From Bacteroidota bacterium (lineage in GTDB: Bacteria; Bacteroidota; Bacteroidia; B-17B0; Aurantibacillaceae), in contig JAJONO010000005.1 in NCBI GenBank assembly GCA_021323535.1, forward strand, positions 1-64,000: a stretch of 64,000 bases of DNA, in the 5' to 3' direction. The number at the start of each line of letters is the position of its first letter. The first letter of the stretch is position 1. Positions 36,318 to 46,052 of the stretch are shown here, in pieces. Below the pieces are notes generated by a model. That model was not told the origin of the DNA, searched no databases, and was given only the letters and a program-made list of their open reading frames with translations. A program made the translations under genes and the position numbers.

Positions 36318-38813
36318 CTAGCCTTCCTCTCTTAATTTATCAGCCAGTACACACTTTATTTCTCCAAAAGAAATATCGTTAGGTAAAGTTTTTTTAATTT
36401 CTGAAAGTCCTTTTTCTTTCGAGAAATTTTCAAGCGCCTTACGTATTGTTTTTTGTTTTTCACGGCTTACGAGGTAGTCAATTTTTAATTCGCCACTTTG
36501 TACATATTCAGCAAGATGACCTTCTATGGTGGTAACCGTAAATCCTCTTTGTTGAGCAATTTCTTCAATCTTCATTCCTTTTTTAAACAGCAGAAATGAT
36601 TGCTCTCTTGTGGGAATTTTTTCCTCCTCAGACTTTTCCTTTTTAGGCTTCTTCGTTTTTTTAACAGGGAGTTCATCCATGTTTGAACTGAGATCATTTT
36701 CGAGCATGAACGCTCTTATAATTTTCAAGAAACGATCGCCAAAAGCGTCTACTTTAGCCTGACCAAAGCCGGAAACTTTCAGCAGATGATTCTCATTAGT
36801 AGGAAGAAAATTAGTAAGTTCTGTCAACGTTTTATTATTCGCCACCATGTAAATTGGTTTTCCTTCGTCGTTACAGATTTCATCACGCAGTAAAATCAGT
36901 TCACGGTATAATTTCGGATATTTTACATCGGCAGAAACTTTAGTATTTTTTGCACTTGCATAAACATTCAGTTTAAAGTCCGGGTAAATTAATTTTAGTT
37001 TTCTTTTCACAAAATCAGAAAAAATAAATCCCTTTCCTATTGAAGAAATCAAAGAGTGTTTTTGAAACAACGTATCTAAGAACAACTGAAAAATCGCGTT
37101 CAGTTCATCGGCTGCTTCTTTGCTTTCGGTACGAAGAGTGCAATTCTTTAAATCGTCGAGACACTTTTTTATTTCCGTTTCAAAATAAACAGAAGCCTGT
37201 TTTAATCGTGCCTGAAGTGGCAAATCCGTTTCAATACTTAGTGCAGCATCTACAAGTGCCGACAACTGGTTCTTGAATTTAGTTGATACTTCATGAAGAG
37301 CATCTATCTTCTTAAAAAAAGTTTCGCTCCACTCAGCACCATCGCCCGTTATTTTAGTTTTGAAGAGTTGTATAATTCCACCTGCTTCCTGCCTTGAATA
37401 AAATAACTCAGTAAAATCAAAGAGGCTGGTTAAAACCGTTTTGATATAGTTTCGTTGTGCCCCACTGAAAATAGTATTAACCTGCTCGTTGTTTTGTTTT
37501 GTAGTAGAAAAGTTTACAATTTTTCTATCGTTCAGTAAGCTCTGTGGACTAATTTTAGAGCTTAAGGTTAATCCTTCCAGGCCACGGCAACGACTCAGCG
37601 CCACATATACTTGTCCCGCGCTAAAAGCTTCCGCCGCGTCAATGATCAGTTTATCAAAGGTTAATCCCTGGCTCTTATGAATTGTAATGGCCCAGGCAAG
37701 GCGGAGCGGAAACTGGTTGAATGTTCCAAGAACTTCTTCTTCGATGTGTTTTGTGCTTTTATCAACATTGTAAGCCACGTTGGTCCATGCTTCGCGCTGT
37801 ACATCAATCTCGTGATGATCTTCCTCACATTTTACTTTTATTTTTTCTTCATCAATAAAAGAAATGACCCCGATCTTTCCGTTATAATAATTCTTCTCGG
37901 TATTATTTTTCAGAAACATGACACGCGTTCCTTTTTTCAGAACAAGAATTTCATCGGCCGGGTAATTTTTTTCAGAAAATATTTTGTCTACTTTGCATTT
38001 AAAGCTGTACTCTTTACCAGGAAGATCTTTAAGCGAACTCAAATTGATTTCATCTGCTTTACGATTGTGAGTTGTTAATGTAATATTCTCACGGTAATCC
38101 TCTTTGGTGATATTGGCTTTAAAATGCGAATTAAGAAGCTCCAGCCCCTCCTGATCAAGAATATTATTTCTAACTTTATTCAAAAGATCAATAAACCTGG
38201 TCTCATTTTGCCTGTAGATTTTCGTTAGCTCAATAAAAACGGGAGGATTATTCTTAACAACGAGGCTATCAAAAAAATACGGGCTCTGGTAGACCTCATT
38301 CAGTATCCTCCATTCTTCAGGCTGCACTACAGGTGGAAGCTGATACATATCCCCAATGAGCATCACCTGAACGCCACCGAAAGGTAAATGCCATTTCTTG
38401 CGTGTTTGTCTGAGCGTAATGTCAATCTGATCGAGGAGGTCGGCGCGAACCATACTTACTTCGTCAATAACAAGGAGTTCAAGGTTCCTGAAAATGGATA
38501 ATCGTTGAAGATTATATTTTAGTGTGGGCAGATTTGTTTTTGACGCATTAAGTTCCCCTGTTTCTTTTAGTGACGGAAGAAAAGGAGTGAACGGAAACTG
38601 AAAAAAAGAATGTATTGTAGTTCCTCCTGCGTTGATAGCTGCAACACCTGTTGGAGCAACCACTGCAATCTGTTTGTATGTGTTTTCGCGAATGTACTTT
38701 AATAAAGTAGTCTTCCCTGTTCCGGCTTTTCCTGTAAGAAAAATAAGCTGGCTGGTTTGATTTACAAAACTAAGAACCTGTTCGAACTGTGGATTAATTT
38801 CTATAGTACTCAT
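36318..38813 (-). CDS. PIF1/RecD-like helicase with C-terminal HRDC and helix-turn-helix domains
   Basis: IFLTGKAGTGKTTLLKYIRENTYKQIAVVAPTGVAAINAGGTTIHSFF (Walker A); ELLVIDEVSMVRADLLDQID; HRDC-like KLYRELILLRDEICNDEGKPIYMVANNKTLTELTNFLPTNENHLLKVSGFGQAKVDAFG; HTH tail. Confidence 0.9.
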   Translation of the reverse strand: MSTIEINPQFEQVLSFVNQTSQLIFLTGKAGTGKTTLLKYIRENTYKQIAVVAPTGVAAINAGGTTIHSFFQFPFTPFLPSLKETGELNASKTNLPTLKYNLQRLSIFRNLELLVIDEVSMVRADLLDQIDITLRQTRKKWHLPFGGVQVMLIGDMYQLPPVVQPEEWRILNEVYQSPYFFDSLVVKNNPPVFIELTKIYRQNETRFIDLLNKVRNNILDQEGLELLNSHFKANITKEDYRENITLTTHNRKADEINLSSLKDLPGKEYSFKCKVDKIFSEKNYPADEILVLKKGTRVMFLKNNTEKNYYNGKIGVISFIDEEKIKVKCEEDHHEIDVQREAWTNVAYNVDKSTKHIEEEVLGTFNQFPLRLAWAITIHKSQGLTFDKLIIDAAEAFSAGQVYVALSRCRGLEGLTLSSKISPQSLLNDRKIVNFSTTKQNNEQVNTIFSGAQRNYIKTVLTSLFDFTELFYSRQEAGGIIQLFKTKITGDGAEWSETFFKKIDALHEVSTKFKNQLSALVDAALSIETDLPLQARLKQASVYFETEIKKCLDDLKNCTLRTESKEAADELNAIFQLFLDTLFQKHSLISSIGKGFIFSDFVKRKLKLIYPDFKLNVYASAKNTKVSADVKYPKLYRELILLRDEICNDEGKPIYMVANNKTLTELTNFLPTNENHLLKVSGFGQAKVDAFGDRFLKIIRAFMLENDLSSNMDELPVKKTKKPKKEKSEEEKIPTREQSFLLFKKGMKIEEIAQQRGFTVTTIEGHLAEYVQSGELKIDYLVSREKQKTIRKALENFSKEKGLSEIKKTLPNDISFGEIKCVLADKLREEG

Positions 38814-38857
38814 TGGAAAAGTAAAAGTAAAGTAAAATTTATAAATTAGTGGGTCTA

Positions 38858-40273
38858 ATGAACGAACATAAAATATATTGTGCCGGAAAATTTATCGAAA
38901 CCGGCCGGAAACTGGTGGTTACCAACAAATACAGCGGAAAAATTTATTCCACTACTTTTCAGGCTGATGAAAAAGTACTTAACAAAGCCATTGTTGCAGC
39001 CGAAAAAGTAAAACAGGAATGCAGGGAATTATCTTCACTTCAGAAATATGAAGCCTTAAAGTTTATTCATGAAGCCATTTTGAAAGACAAAAAAAGACTC
39101 GCGGAAATTCTTTGTATCGAGAGCGGGAAACCGATCATTTATGCCACAGGAGAAATTGAACGCGCCGCTCAGACATTTCTCATTGCGGCCGAAGAATGTA
39201 AACGTCTCCCAAAGGAATACATGAGTCTTGACTGGACCCTAAACGGAAAAAACAAGGAAGGAATTGTGAATTATTTTCCGGTTGGAGTTGTAGCCGGAAT
39301 TTCTCCGTTCAATTTTCCTCTCAATTTGGCGGTTCATAAAATTGCTCCGGCCATTGCCGCAGGTTGTCCCATTATTTTAAAACCAGCCTCTAGTACTCCA
39401 TTATCTACACTTGAATTGGCGAAGATCATTGACAAAAGTAATCTTCCCAAAGGATCGGTTTCTATTCTACCAATGGACCGCAAAACAGGAAACCTATTAG
39501 TAACTGACGATAGAATTAATTTATTAAGCTTCACAGGTTCTCCTGAAATTGGCTGGGAACTCAAAAAACAAAGTGGAAAAAAGAAAGTTGTACTTGAACT
39601 TGGAGGAAATGCAGGTGTCATTATTTCGAAAGGAACCGATATTAAATCTGTAATTGCAAAATGTATGATCGGAGCTTTTTCTTACAGTGGACAAATTTGT
39701 ATTCACGCTCAGAGATTCTTTGTGCATCCAGATGTGTATGATAATTTTCTGAAAGCCATGAAATCTGAGACAGACAAACTGAAGAACGCTGATCCGCTCA
39801 ACGATTCAACAAAAGTAAGCTGCATGATAGATGAAGAAAATGCGAAGCGTGTAGAATCATGGGTAAAAGAGGCTGTGAAGCAAGGCGCAAAATTAATAAG
39901 CGGCGGAAAACGTCATGGTAATTTTTATGAAGCTACTATTCTTACCAACACAACTTCAAAAATGAAAGTAAGCGCTGAAGAAATTTTCGGACCGGTTATC
40001 TGTATTGAAAAATACAATGGTAAAATTAAGGACGCTATCAAAAAAATAAACGATTCAAAGTTTGGCTTGCAGTGTGGCGTGTTCACAGATTCAGTAAGCG
40101 AACTTGATCAGTGTTTTAAAAACATTGAAGTGGGTGGCGTCATCCACAATGAAGTTCCAACACTTCGATTTGATCAGATGCCATATGGAGGAATAAAAGA
40201 AAGTGGTTTAGGAAGAGAAGGCGTTAAATATGCTATCATGGATATGATGGAAGCGAAAGTGCTTGTAAAATAA
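38858..40273 (+). CDS. Aldehyde dehydrogenase family protein
   Basis: VAGISPFNFPLNLAVHKIAPAIAAGCPIILKPASSTPLSTLELAKI; LLSFTGSPEIGWELKKQSGKKKVVLELGGNAGVII; SGQICIHAQRFFVH. Confidence 0.94.
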   Translation: MNEHKIYCAGKFIETGRKLVVTNKYSGKIYSTTFQADEKVLNKAIVAAEKVKQECRELSSLQKYEALKFIHEAILKDKKRLAEILCIESGKPIIYATGEIERAAQTFLIAAEECKRLPKEYMSLDWTLNGKNKEGIVNYFPVGVVAGISPFNFPLNLAVHKIAPAIAAGCPIILKPASSTPLSTLELAKIIDKSNLPKGSVSILPMDRKTGNLLVTDDRINLLSFTGSPEIGWELKKQSGKKKVVLELGGNAGVIISKGTDIKSVIAKCMIGAFSYSGQICIHAQRFFVHPDVYDNFLKAMKSETDKLKNADPLNDSTKVSCMIDEENAKRVESWVKEAVKQGAKLISGGKRHGNFYEATILTNTTSKMKVSAEEIFGPVICIEKYNGKIKDAIKKINDSKFGLQCGVFTDSVSELDQCFKNIEVGGVIHNEVPTLRFDQMPYGGIKESGLGREGVKYAIMDMMEAKVLVK

Positions 40274-40368
40274 TTGCAGAATCTGTCATTTAAAACTCTG
40301 TCGCTCTAATGCATTTATAATTTGTGCCCTCAAAGTTTTTTAATACATTTACTCAAAACCATTCTAAA

Positions 40369-41826
40369 ATGAAAAAACTTTTACTGCTTGCTTCCACCAT
40401 CTTTATGACCGGAAGTTTATCCTCACAAAGTGTTACGCGTCTTTTGGCAGTTTCTCAAGGCGATGATCAATTACGTGTTCTTGACACAAACACTTATGCA
40501 ACCCTGAACGTTATTACCACTTCATTCACCAATGCAGCGCTAAGTGTTGATGGATTTACCGGATTAACCAAGCATCCGGTAACCGGAGCTTTGTACGTTA
40601 TTGCTAAAGAAGGTTCAGGCGACCGTTATCTTGGCAAGTTAAATGCTGCTACGGGAGCTGTAGATGATATTGGTATCCTTGGCGATAACTTTGCCACACT
40701 TACATTTAATGCGAATAACACTTTACTTGGAGTTACCGGGAATGGCGCTTCAGTTCCAAACACTGCTTACAGAATCAACCTGAACAATGCTTCAAATACA
40801 ATGATAGGCGCTATGGTAAATGGAAGTTATGGAGAATCTATTTCGTTTAATCCAACCATCAATAAAATATATCACTGGACAGGGTCTGCGATTACTTATG
40901 AAAAATATGATACGTCGTTTACAGCGCCAATTAATATTCCTACTGCTTATAGCGACGAAATAGGCGCATCTGTATTTAAGGCCGGTAACAAATTTATCAC
41001 TACAACTTATTTCGGAGATTTTTCAGAAGCTGATACTTCAGGAAACTTCACTCCTATTATGTCTTACTCCACCGGTATTAAAGGTTTAGCTTATATTACC
41101 TGTCCACGCGCAATTACCGGAACCTTTACCTTCTGCGCCAACTCTACAACTACATTAACAATGAGCAGTGGTGGCGCATCTTATCAGTGGTATGTGAATG
41201 GTACTGCTGTTGCCAACGCAACCAATCAAGCCATTATCACCAGTACAGCTGGCTATTATAAATGCATGATCACCGATGGCTGCGGAACCGATTCTATTGC
41301 TGCCGGAGTTACAACCCAATCGGTTAGTTTACCAACAGTTTCTATTTCAGGTCCAAGCGTCGTATGCGCCGGACAAACTGTTACCCTTACAGGTTCTTCG
41401 GGTGGAAGCAGCCAGTGGTATATGAACGGCGTTCTTCAGCCAGGTGCAACTGCAAACACATTTACTGTGAACGCTGCCGGAATTTACAACATGACAAAAA
41501 CCAATACCAATGGATGTAAAGATTCCGCGGCGGTTGGACACCAGGTGAGTGTTTCTCCATGTACAGGAATAAATGAAAATTCACTGAACGCTTCAATCAG
41601 AATTTCTCCTAACCCTACAACAGGAAAATTCATTATTGAGAGTGGCGAAGACATAGTTTCTTATTTCGTAACTGATATCACCGGCAAAAAAGTGATCAGG
41701 GAACAAAAAAATAATTCTTCAATTGTGAATGTCAATATCAGCGAACTTGATAACGCGATTTATTTTGTAACATTAACTGGCGCTTCAGGAAAAACGCAAC
41801 AGTTGAAAATAATTCTTTCGAAATAA
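40369..41826 (+). CDS. T9SS type A sorting domain protein with Ig-like domains
   Basis: MKKLLLLASTIFMTGSLSSQ; C-terminal IRISPNPTTGKFIIESGED...ELDNAIYFVTLTGASGKTQQLKIILSK; start refined from 40324. Confidence 0.85.
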   Translation: MKKLLLLASTIFMTGSLSSQSVTRLLAVSQGDDQLRVLDTNTYATLNVITTSFTNAALSVDGFTGLTKHPVTGALYVIAKEGSGDRYLGKLNAATGAVDDIGILGDNFATLTFNANNTLLGVTGNGASVPNTAYRINLNNASNTMIGAMVNGSYGESISFNPTINKIYHWTGSAITYEKYDTSFTAPINIPTAYSDEIGASVFKAGNKFITTTYFGDFSEADTSGNFTPIMSYSTGIKGLAYITCPRAITGTFTFCANSTTTLTMSSGGASYQWYVNGTAVANATNQAIITSTAGYYKCMITDGCGTDSIAAGVTTQSVSLPTVSISGPSVVCAGQTVTLTGSSGGSSQWYMNGVLQPGATANTFTVNAAGIYNMTKTNTNGCKDSAAVGHQVSVSPCTGINENSLNASIRISPNPTTGKFIIESGEDIVSYFVTDITGKKVIREQKNNSSIVNVNISELDNAIYFVTLTGASGKTQQLKIILSK

Positions 41827-41844
41827 ATCTGAAGATCATATCAG

Positions 41845-41874
41845 AAAAGGGAGTCCGCAAGGCTCCCTTTTTTA
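41845..41874 (+). terminator. Intrinsic terminator
   Basis: aaaagggag-tccgcaagg-ctcccttttttt. Confidence 0.75.
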
Positions 41875-42031
41875 TTTATGAGCATTTAAGAATTGGTTAT
41901 ACCCGCGAAATGGGCAACAAACACCTCACAAACATTGCTCCGTGATGTTAAAAGCATCACAATAGATTTGGCAATTAAACAGAATTTACTATTTTTAATC
42001 CTCCCTAAAGTTTAACCTAAACCAAATCCGT

Positions 42032-44821
42032 ATGAAAAAAATCTACCTGAGTTTATCAGTTATTGCTTTGGCGTTATTGTCGACCAGCAATTTAAATGCA
42101 CAATGCGCAAGCTCGGTTTCGGCCGGAGCAGCAACCAATTTATTTACGAATATCAGATGGACCACCAACCCTATTGCTGTAAACAAGGACCTTAACACCA
42201 TTGTTTTCGCGCATAGAAACAGCGTTGCTGGTTTCGGAGGCAGTTCAGGAAACATACGCTACGATGTTTCTACAAATGGCGGAACAACCTGGACCAACAA
42301 CCTCGGGAATCTTAATCCGTTAGTAACAAGTGCGGCGCGATATCCAAATGCCTGCATTTATAATCCAACCGGAAATTCAACCCCCTCTAACGCATATATC
42401 GGATACCTCGCTGCAACCATCAACGGAGCAGGTGGATGGAACGGACATGTTAGCGGCGTACGGCAATTAAGCGGCACCGGTAACACCGAAAATTACAATC
42501 AGGCAGGAAGCACCAACGTTTTAATTCCCAATTCCCTTACAAAAGGGGCGCCGGGAGTTTACTGGGCAGCCGACGCTGTTTTCAACGGGACCATTGTAAC
42601 AGGTTTCAGAATTTATAAAGGAACATGGAACGGCTCAAATGATATTACCTGGGCAAATAATTTTACAGCCACTCCGCCATTAAGCACTGCGTTTAACGGA
42701 ACAGCACAGGTTGCTGATTATAATATCGCATTTGATCCAACAGGACAGATGGGCTGGATGAGTTTTCTCGGACATGTAACCGGCGGGCCTACTAACTACG
42801 CATACTATCCTGTTTTCTACAAAACAACCGATGGCGGGGCTTCGTGGAACGGACCAATTCAGGTGGACATTAACCAGTTTCCATGTATCAGCTCTTTAAT
42901 TTCAACTACGAATGTTGCCACCACTGCGTTTGAGCATGATCTTACAGTGGACATATATGGGAATCCTCACATGATCACTACCATCTGTAACGGAAACAAT
43001 GCTTACTCTGTTTACTTCGGGTCAACACATCATATTTTTGACATCACACTGTTCAATGGAATATGGAACGCTTATGATGTTGCCAATGTAAATGCTGGCC
43101 GCGGAACTTTTGGCGTAGGAACAAATTCAGTTTCCATGGATATGTTCCCGCAGATTTCGAGAACAGCAGACGGTAAAAAAATATTCTTTGCATGGACCGA
43201 CAACTCAGGATACGCACTTGGATCGGCCAATCAAACACCAAACTTAATGTCGAAAGCATTCGACGTTACTACCTGGAAATGGACACCTCAAAAAGATTTT
43301 ACCTCGTGTAATGCTCCTTTGAACGGACAAATGCTTATGCCTCACATTGCCGATGAAGTTCTTGAACCAAGCGGCACAACATTTAAAATGGCGGGGGTTT
43401 ATGGTTTATTTACTGTTGCAAACGATCCGGGCTCTACCTGCAACTTTAATTACCTCGATAATCTTGTTTACAACGCCAGTGATTTTAGTATTACACAAAC
43501 TCCTATGAGTGTTTCTATTCAACAGGGAAGCAGCATGTTATTATGTCCTGCGCAGATTGCATCATTAAGCATTACAGGTTCGTATTCACAGGTTTTGTGG
43601 AACAACGCCGCCATTACTAATTCCACTTCCGTTGGTACCGGGAGTACATACATTGTAGCTGTAAGAAACGGATGTACACTCGGCGCGGATACAATTGTGG
43701 TAACGGGATTAACAGTGAACATTACTCCTTCAAATCCTTCCATTTGTATTGGAAATTCAACAACGCTGACAGCCAGTACAAACGCTCCAAGCTTTACCTG
43801 GAACCCAGGAGGTTTAACAACATCCTCTATTGTTATTACACCTACTGCAACTACCATCTATACCTTATCCACTCCAGGAACAAACTGTATGTATAATCCA
43901 ACTAACTTCGTCACAGTGAATAATCTTCCCACTATTACGATTTCCGGAAGTCCGTCTGTGTGTTCCGGATCTTCGGTAACGCATTCGGCAAGTGGAGCAA
44001 CTACGTATTCGTGGAATACCGGAGCAACAACAGCTTCTGTAAATTTATCGCCAACAGTAAACACAACTTATACAGTTACAGGAATTGATGCGAACTCTTG
44101 TGTAAATACACAGACTTCATCTGTTACAGTATTTACTTCTCCGACAGTTGCGGTAACAGGATCTATGGTTGTTTGTGCGGGAACACAAGTAACGCTTACT
44201 GCATCGGGCGCATCCACATATTCGTGGACCACAGGATCTTCATCATCAAGTATAACTATTACTCCAACAGTTGGAACCACAACCTTATCTGTAACAGGAA
44301 CCTCAACCAATTCATGTTTACATACTCTTCCGTTAACGCTTGCCGCCAATGCGTTACCAACTGTCAGTATCGGATCTACGCATACTTTACTATGCAGTGG
44401 ATCGACAGCAAGTTTAACAGGGTCGGGTGCTAATTCGTATAACTGGAACACAGGATCTACAAATGCAGTGATTGCAATTTCGCCAACAACAAATACAACT
44501 TACACCTTAACAGGAACAGGTGCCAATGGCTGCAGCAACACGTTTACGTTTACACAACAGGTTTCTCCTTGTGCAGGTATTGAAATGTTTACCAATAATA
44601 ACCTCATCAGCATTTATCCTAATCCAAATAACGGAGAGTTTACCGTTCTTACCAATGAACCTGTTTTATTAAACATTATAAATGAACTTGGCCAGGTTGT
44701 TTACGCGATCGATTTAAAAGAACATAAATCGGTAAAAATAAAACATCTTGCCCCTGGTGTTTATTTTGTAACAGGAACAACAAGCAAAAACTTAATCAGA
44801 AGTAAACTTATTGTAGAATAA
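42032..44821 (+). CDS. T9SS type A sorting domain protein with tandem Ig-like domains
   Basis: MKKIYLSLSVIALALLSTSNLNAQ; Ig-like units with YSWNTGATTASVNLSPTVNTTYTVTG; C-terminal LISIYPNPNNGEFTVLTNEPVLLNIINELGQVVYAIDL...APGVYFVTGTTSKNLIRSKLIVE. Confidence 0.87.
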   Translation: MKKIYLSLSVIALALLSTSNLNAQCASSVSAGAATNLFTNIRWTTNPIAVNKDLNTIVFAHRNSVAGFGGSSGNIRYDVSTNGGTTWTNNLGNLNPLVTSAARYPNACIYNPTGNSTPSNAYIGYLAATINGAGGWNGHVSGVRQLSGTGNTENYNQAGSTNVLIPNSLTKGAPGVYWAADAVFNGTIVTGFRIYKGTWNGSNDITWANNFTATPPLSTAFNGTAQVADYNIAFDPTGQMGWMSFLGHVTGGPTNYAYYPVFYKTTDGGASWNGPIQVDINQFPCISSLISTTNVATTAFEHDLTVDIYGNPHMITTICNGNNAYSVYFGSTHHIFDITLFNGIWNAYDVANVNAGRGTFGVGTNSVSMDMFPQISRTADGKKIFFAWTDNSGYALGSANQTPNLMSKAFDVTTWKWTPQKDFTSCNAPLNGQMLMPHIADEVLEPSGTTFKMAGVYGLFTVANDPGSTCNFNYLDNLVYNASDFSITQTPMSVSIQQGSSMLLCPAQIASLSITGSYSQVLWNNAAITNSTSVGTGSTYIVAVRNGCTLGADTIVVTGLTVNITPSNPSICIGNSTTLTASTNAPSFTWNPGGLTTSSIVITPTATTIYTLSTPGTNCMYNPTNFVTVNNLPTITISGSPSVCSGSSVTHSASGATTYSWNTGATTASVNLSPTVNTTYTVTGIDANSCVNTQTSSVTVFTSPTVAVTGSMVVCAGTQVTLTASGASTYSWTTGSSSSSITITPTVGTTTLSVTGTSTNSCLHTLPLTLAANALPTVSIGSTHTLLCSGSTASLTGSGANSYNWNTGSTNAVIAISPTTNTTYTLTGTGANGCSNTFTFTQQVSPCAGIEMFTNNNLISIYPNPNNGEFTVLTNEPVLLNIINELGQVVYAIDLKEHKSVKIKHLAPGVYFVTGTTSKNLIRSKLIVE

Positions 44822-44836
44822 AAAATTCTTTCTTTC

Positions 44837-44871
44837 GAAAAAGCTCTTCCAATTAAGGAAGGGCTTTTTTT
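44837..44871 (+). terminator. Intrinsic terminator
   Basis: aaaaagctcttcc-aattaa-ggaagggctttttt. Confidence 0.75.
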
Positions 44872-44910
44872 ATTTTATAATTACGGGTATCTTTAACGTC
44901 AAACTTTTTT

Positions 44911-45897
44911 ATGGAATACAGGAGATTAGGAAAATCAGGATTACAAGTGAGCGCGCTTTCGTTTGGAAGCTGGGTAACATTCGGGAAACAAATCGGCGAT
45001 AACACAGCCGATGAACTCATGAGTATTGCATATGACAACGGCGTTAACTTTTTTGATAACGCAGAAGTTTACGCGCGTGGAAAATCGGAACTGGTAATGG
45101 GAGAAATTCTTAAAAAGAAAAAGTGGGCAAGAAGTTCTTATACTGTAAGCAGTAAAGTGTATTTCGGTTACGAAGATTCAAAACCAAATCAAAGCGGGTT
45201 ATCACGCAAACATATTGTAGAAGGTTGCCACGCCGCTTTAAAAAGATTACAACTCGATTATCTTGATCTCTTCTTTTGTCACCGCCCTGATAAAAACGCT
45301 CCGATCGAAGAAACAGTCTGGACCATGAACACATTGATTCAGCAGGGAAAAATTTTATATTGGGGAACAAGTGAGTGGGGTAATGACGAGATCATGCAGG
45401 CTTATGTTTTCGCAGAGAAAAACAGGCTCATTGGTCCAACCATGGAGCAACCTCAATACAACATGTTCGAAAGAACAAAAATGGAAAAAGATTATCTTCT
45501 TCTTTTTCGTGATTTTGGATTAGGAACAACGATCTGGAGTCCGCTCGCGAGTGGCTTACTCACCGGAAAATACAACAATGGAATGCCTACCGATAACCGC
45601 CTCCACATTGAAGGAATGGATTGGTTAAAAGAACGGACTCTTGGCGACGGAACAAGAATTGATAAAGTAAAAGAACTTGATAAACTCGCCAAAGAACTTG
45701 GAACTACTTTACCAAAACTAGCCATTGCCTGGTGCGTAAAAAATCCGAATGTCAGTACAACTATTTTAGGCGCAAGTAAACCCGAACAATTAAAAGAAAC
45801 ACTCACTTCGCTGGATGTTGTTCCTTTATTGACCGTTGAAATAATGGAAAAAATCGAAGGTGTTTTACAAACCAAACCAGCACAGCCGTTATTCTGA
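44911..45897 (+). CDS. Aldo/keto reductase (K+ channel beta-subunit-like)
   Basis: MEYRRLGKSGLQVSALSFGSWVTFGKQ, NFFDNAEVYARGKSELVMGEIL, LDYLDLFFCHRPD, LAIAWCVKNPNVSTTILGASKPEQL. Confidence 0.93.
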   Translation: MEYRRLGKSGLQVSALSFGSWVTFGKQIGDNTADELMSIAYDNGVNFFDNAEVYARGKSELVMGEILKKKKWARSSYTVSSKVYFGYEDSKPNQSGLSRKHIVEGCHAALKRLQLDYLDLFFCHRPDKNAPIEETVWTMNTLIQQGKILYWGTSEWGNDEIMQAYVFAEKNRLIGPTMEQPQYNMFERTKMEKDYLLLFRDFGLGTTIWSPLASGLLTGKYNNGMPTDNRLHIEGMDWLKERTLGDGTRIDKVKELDKLAKELGTTLPKLAIAWCVKNPNVSTTILGASKPEQLKETLTSLDVVPLLTVEIMEKIEGVLQTKPAQPLF

Positions 45898-46052
45898 GTT
45901 TTCATTGACAAAAAGGCCTTTTTTGACAATCTAAAAATTTAGACCCCCTTTTTACTGAAAGTTTTGAGCTTTTCATTCTAATTTCTTTGAAACACATTGA
46001 CTTTTAACTTTTTAAAGGTTAATTTAATGTTTTCGAAATTTAAAATTATTGA

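Noticed and set aside
43519-44451. Long antisense ORFs opposite the T9SS Ig-like repeats (also 47630-49312)
   Set aside because: Explained by Thr/Ser/Gly/Val-rich repeat codon bias on the opposite strand; no signals or families.
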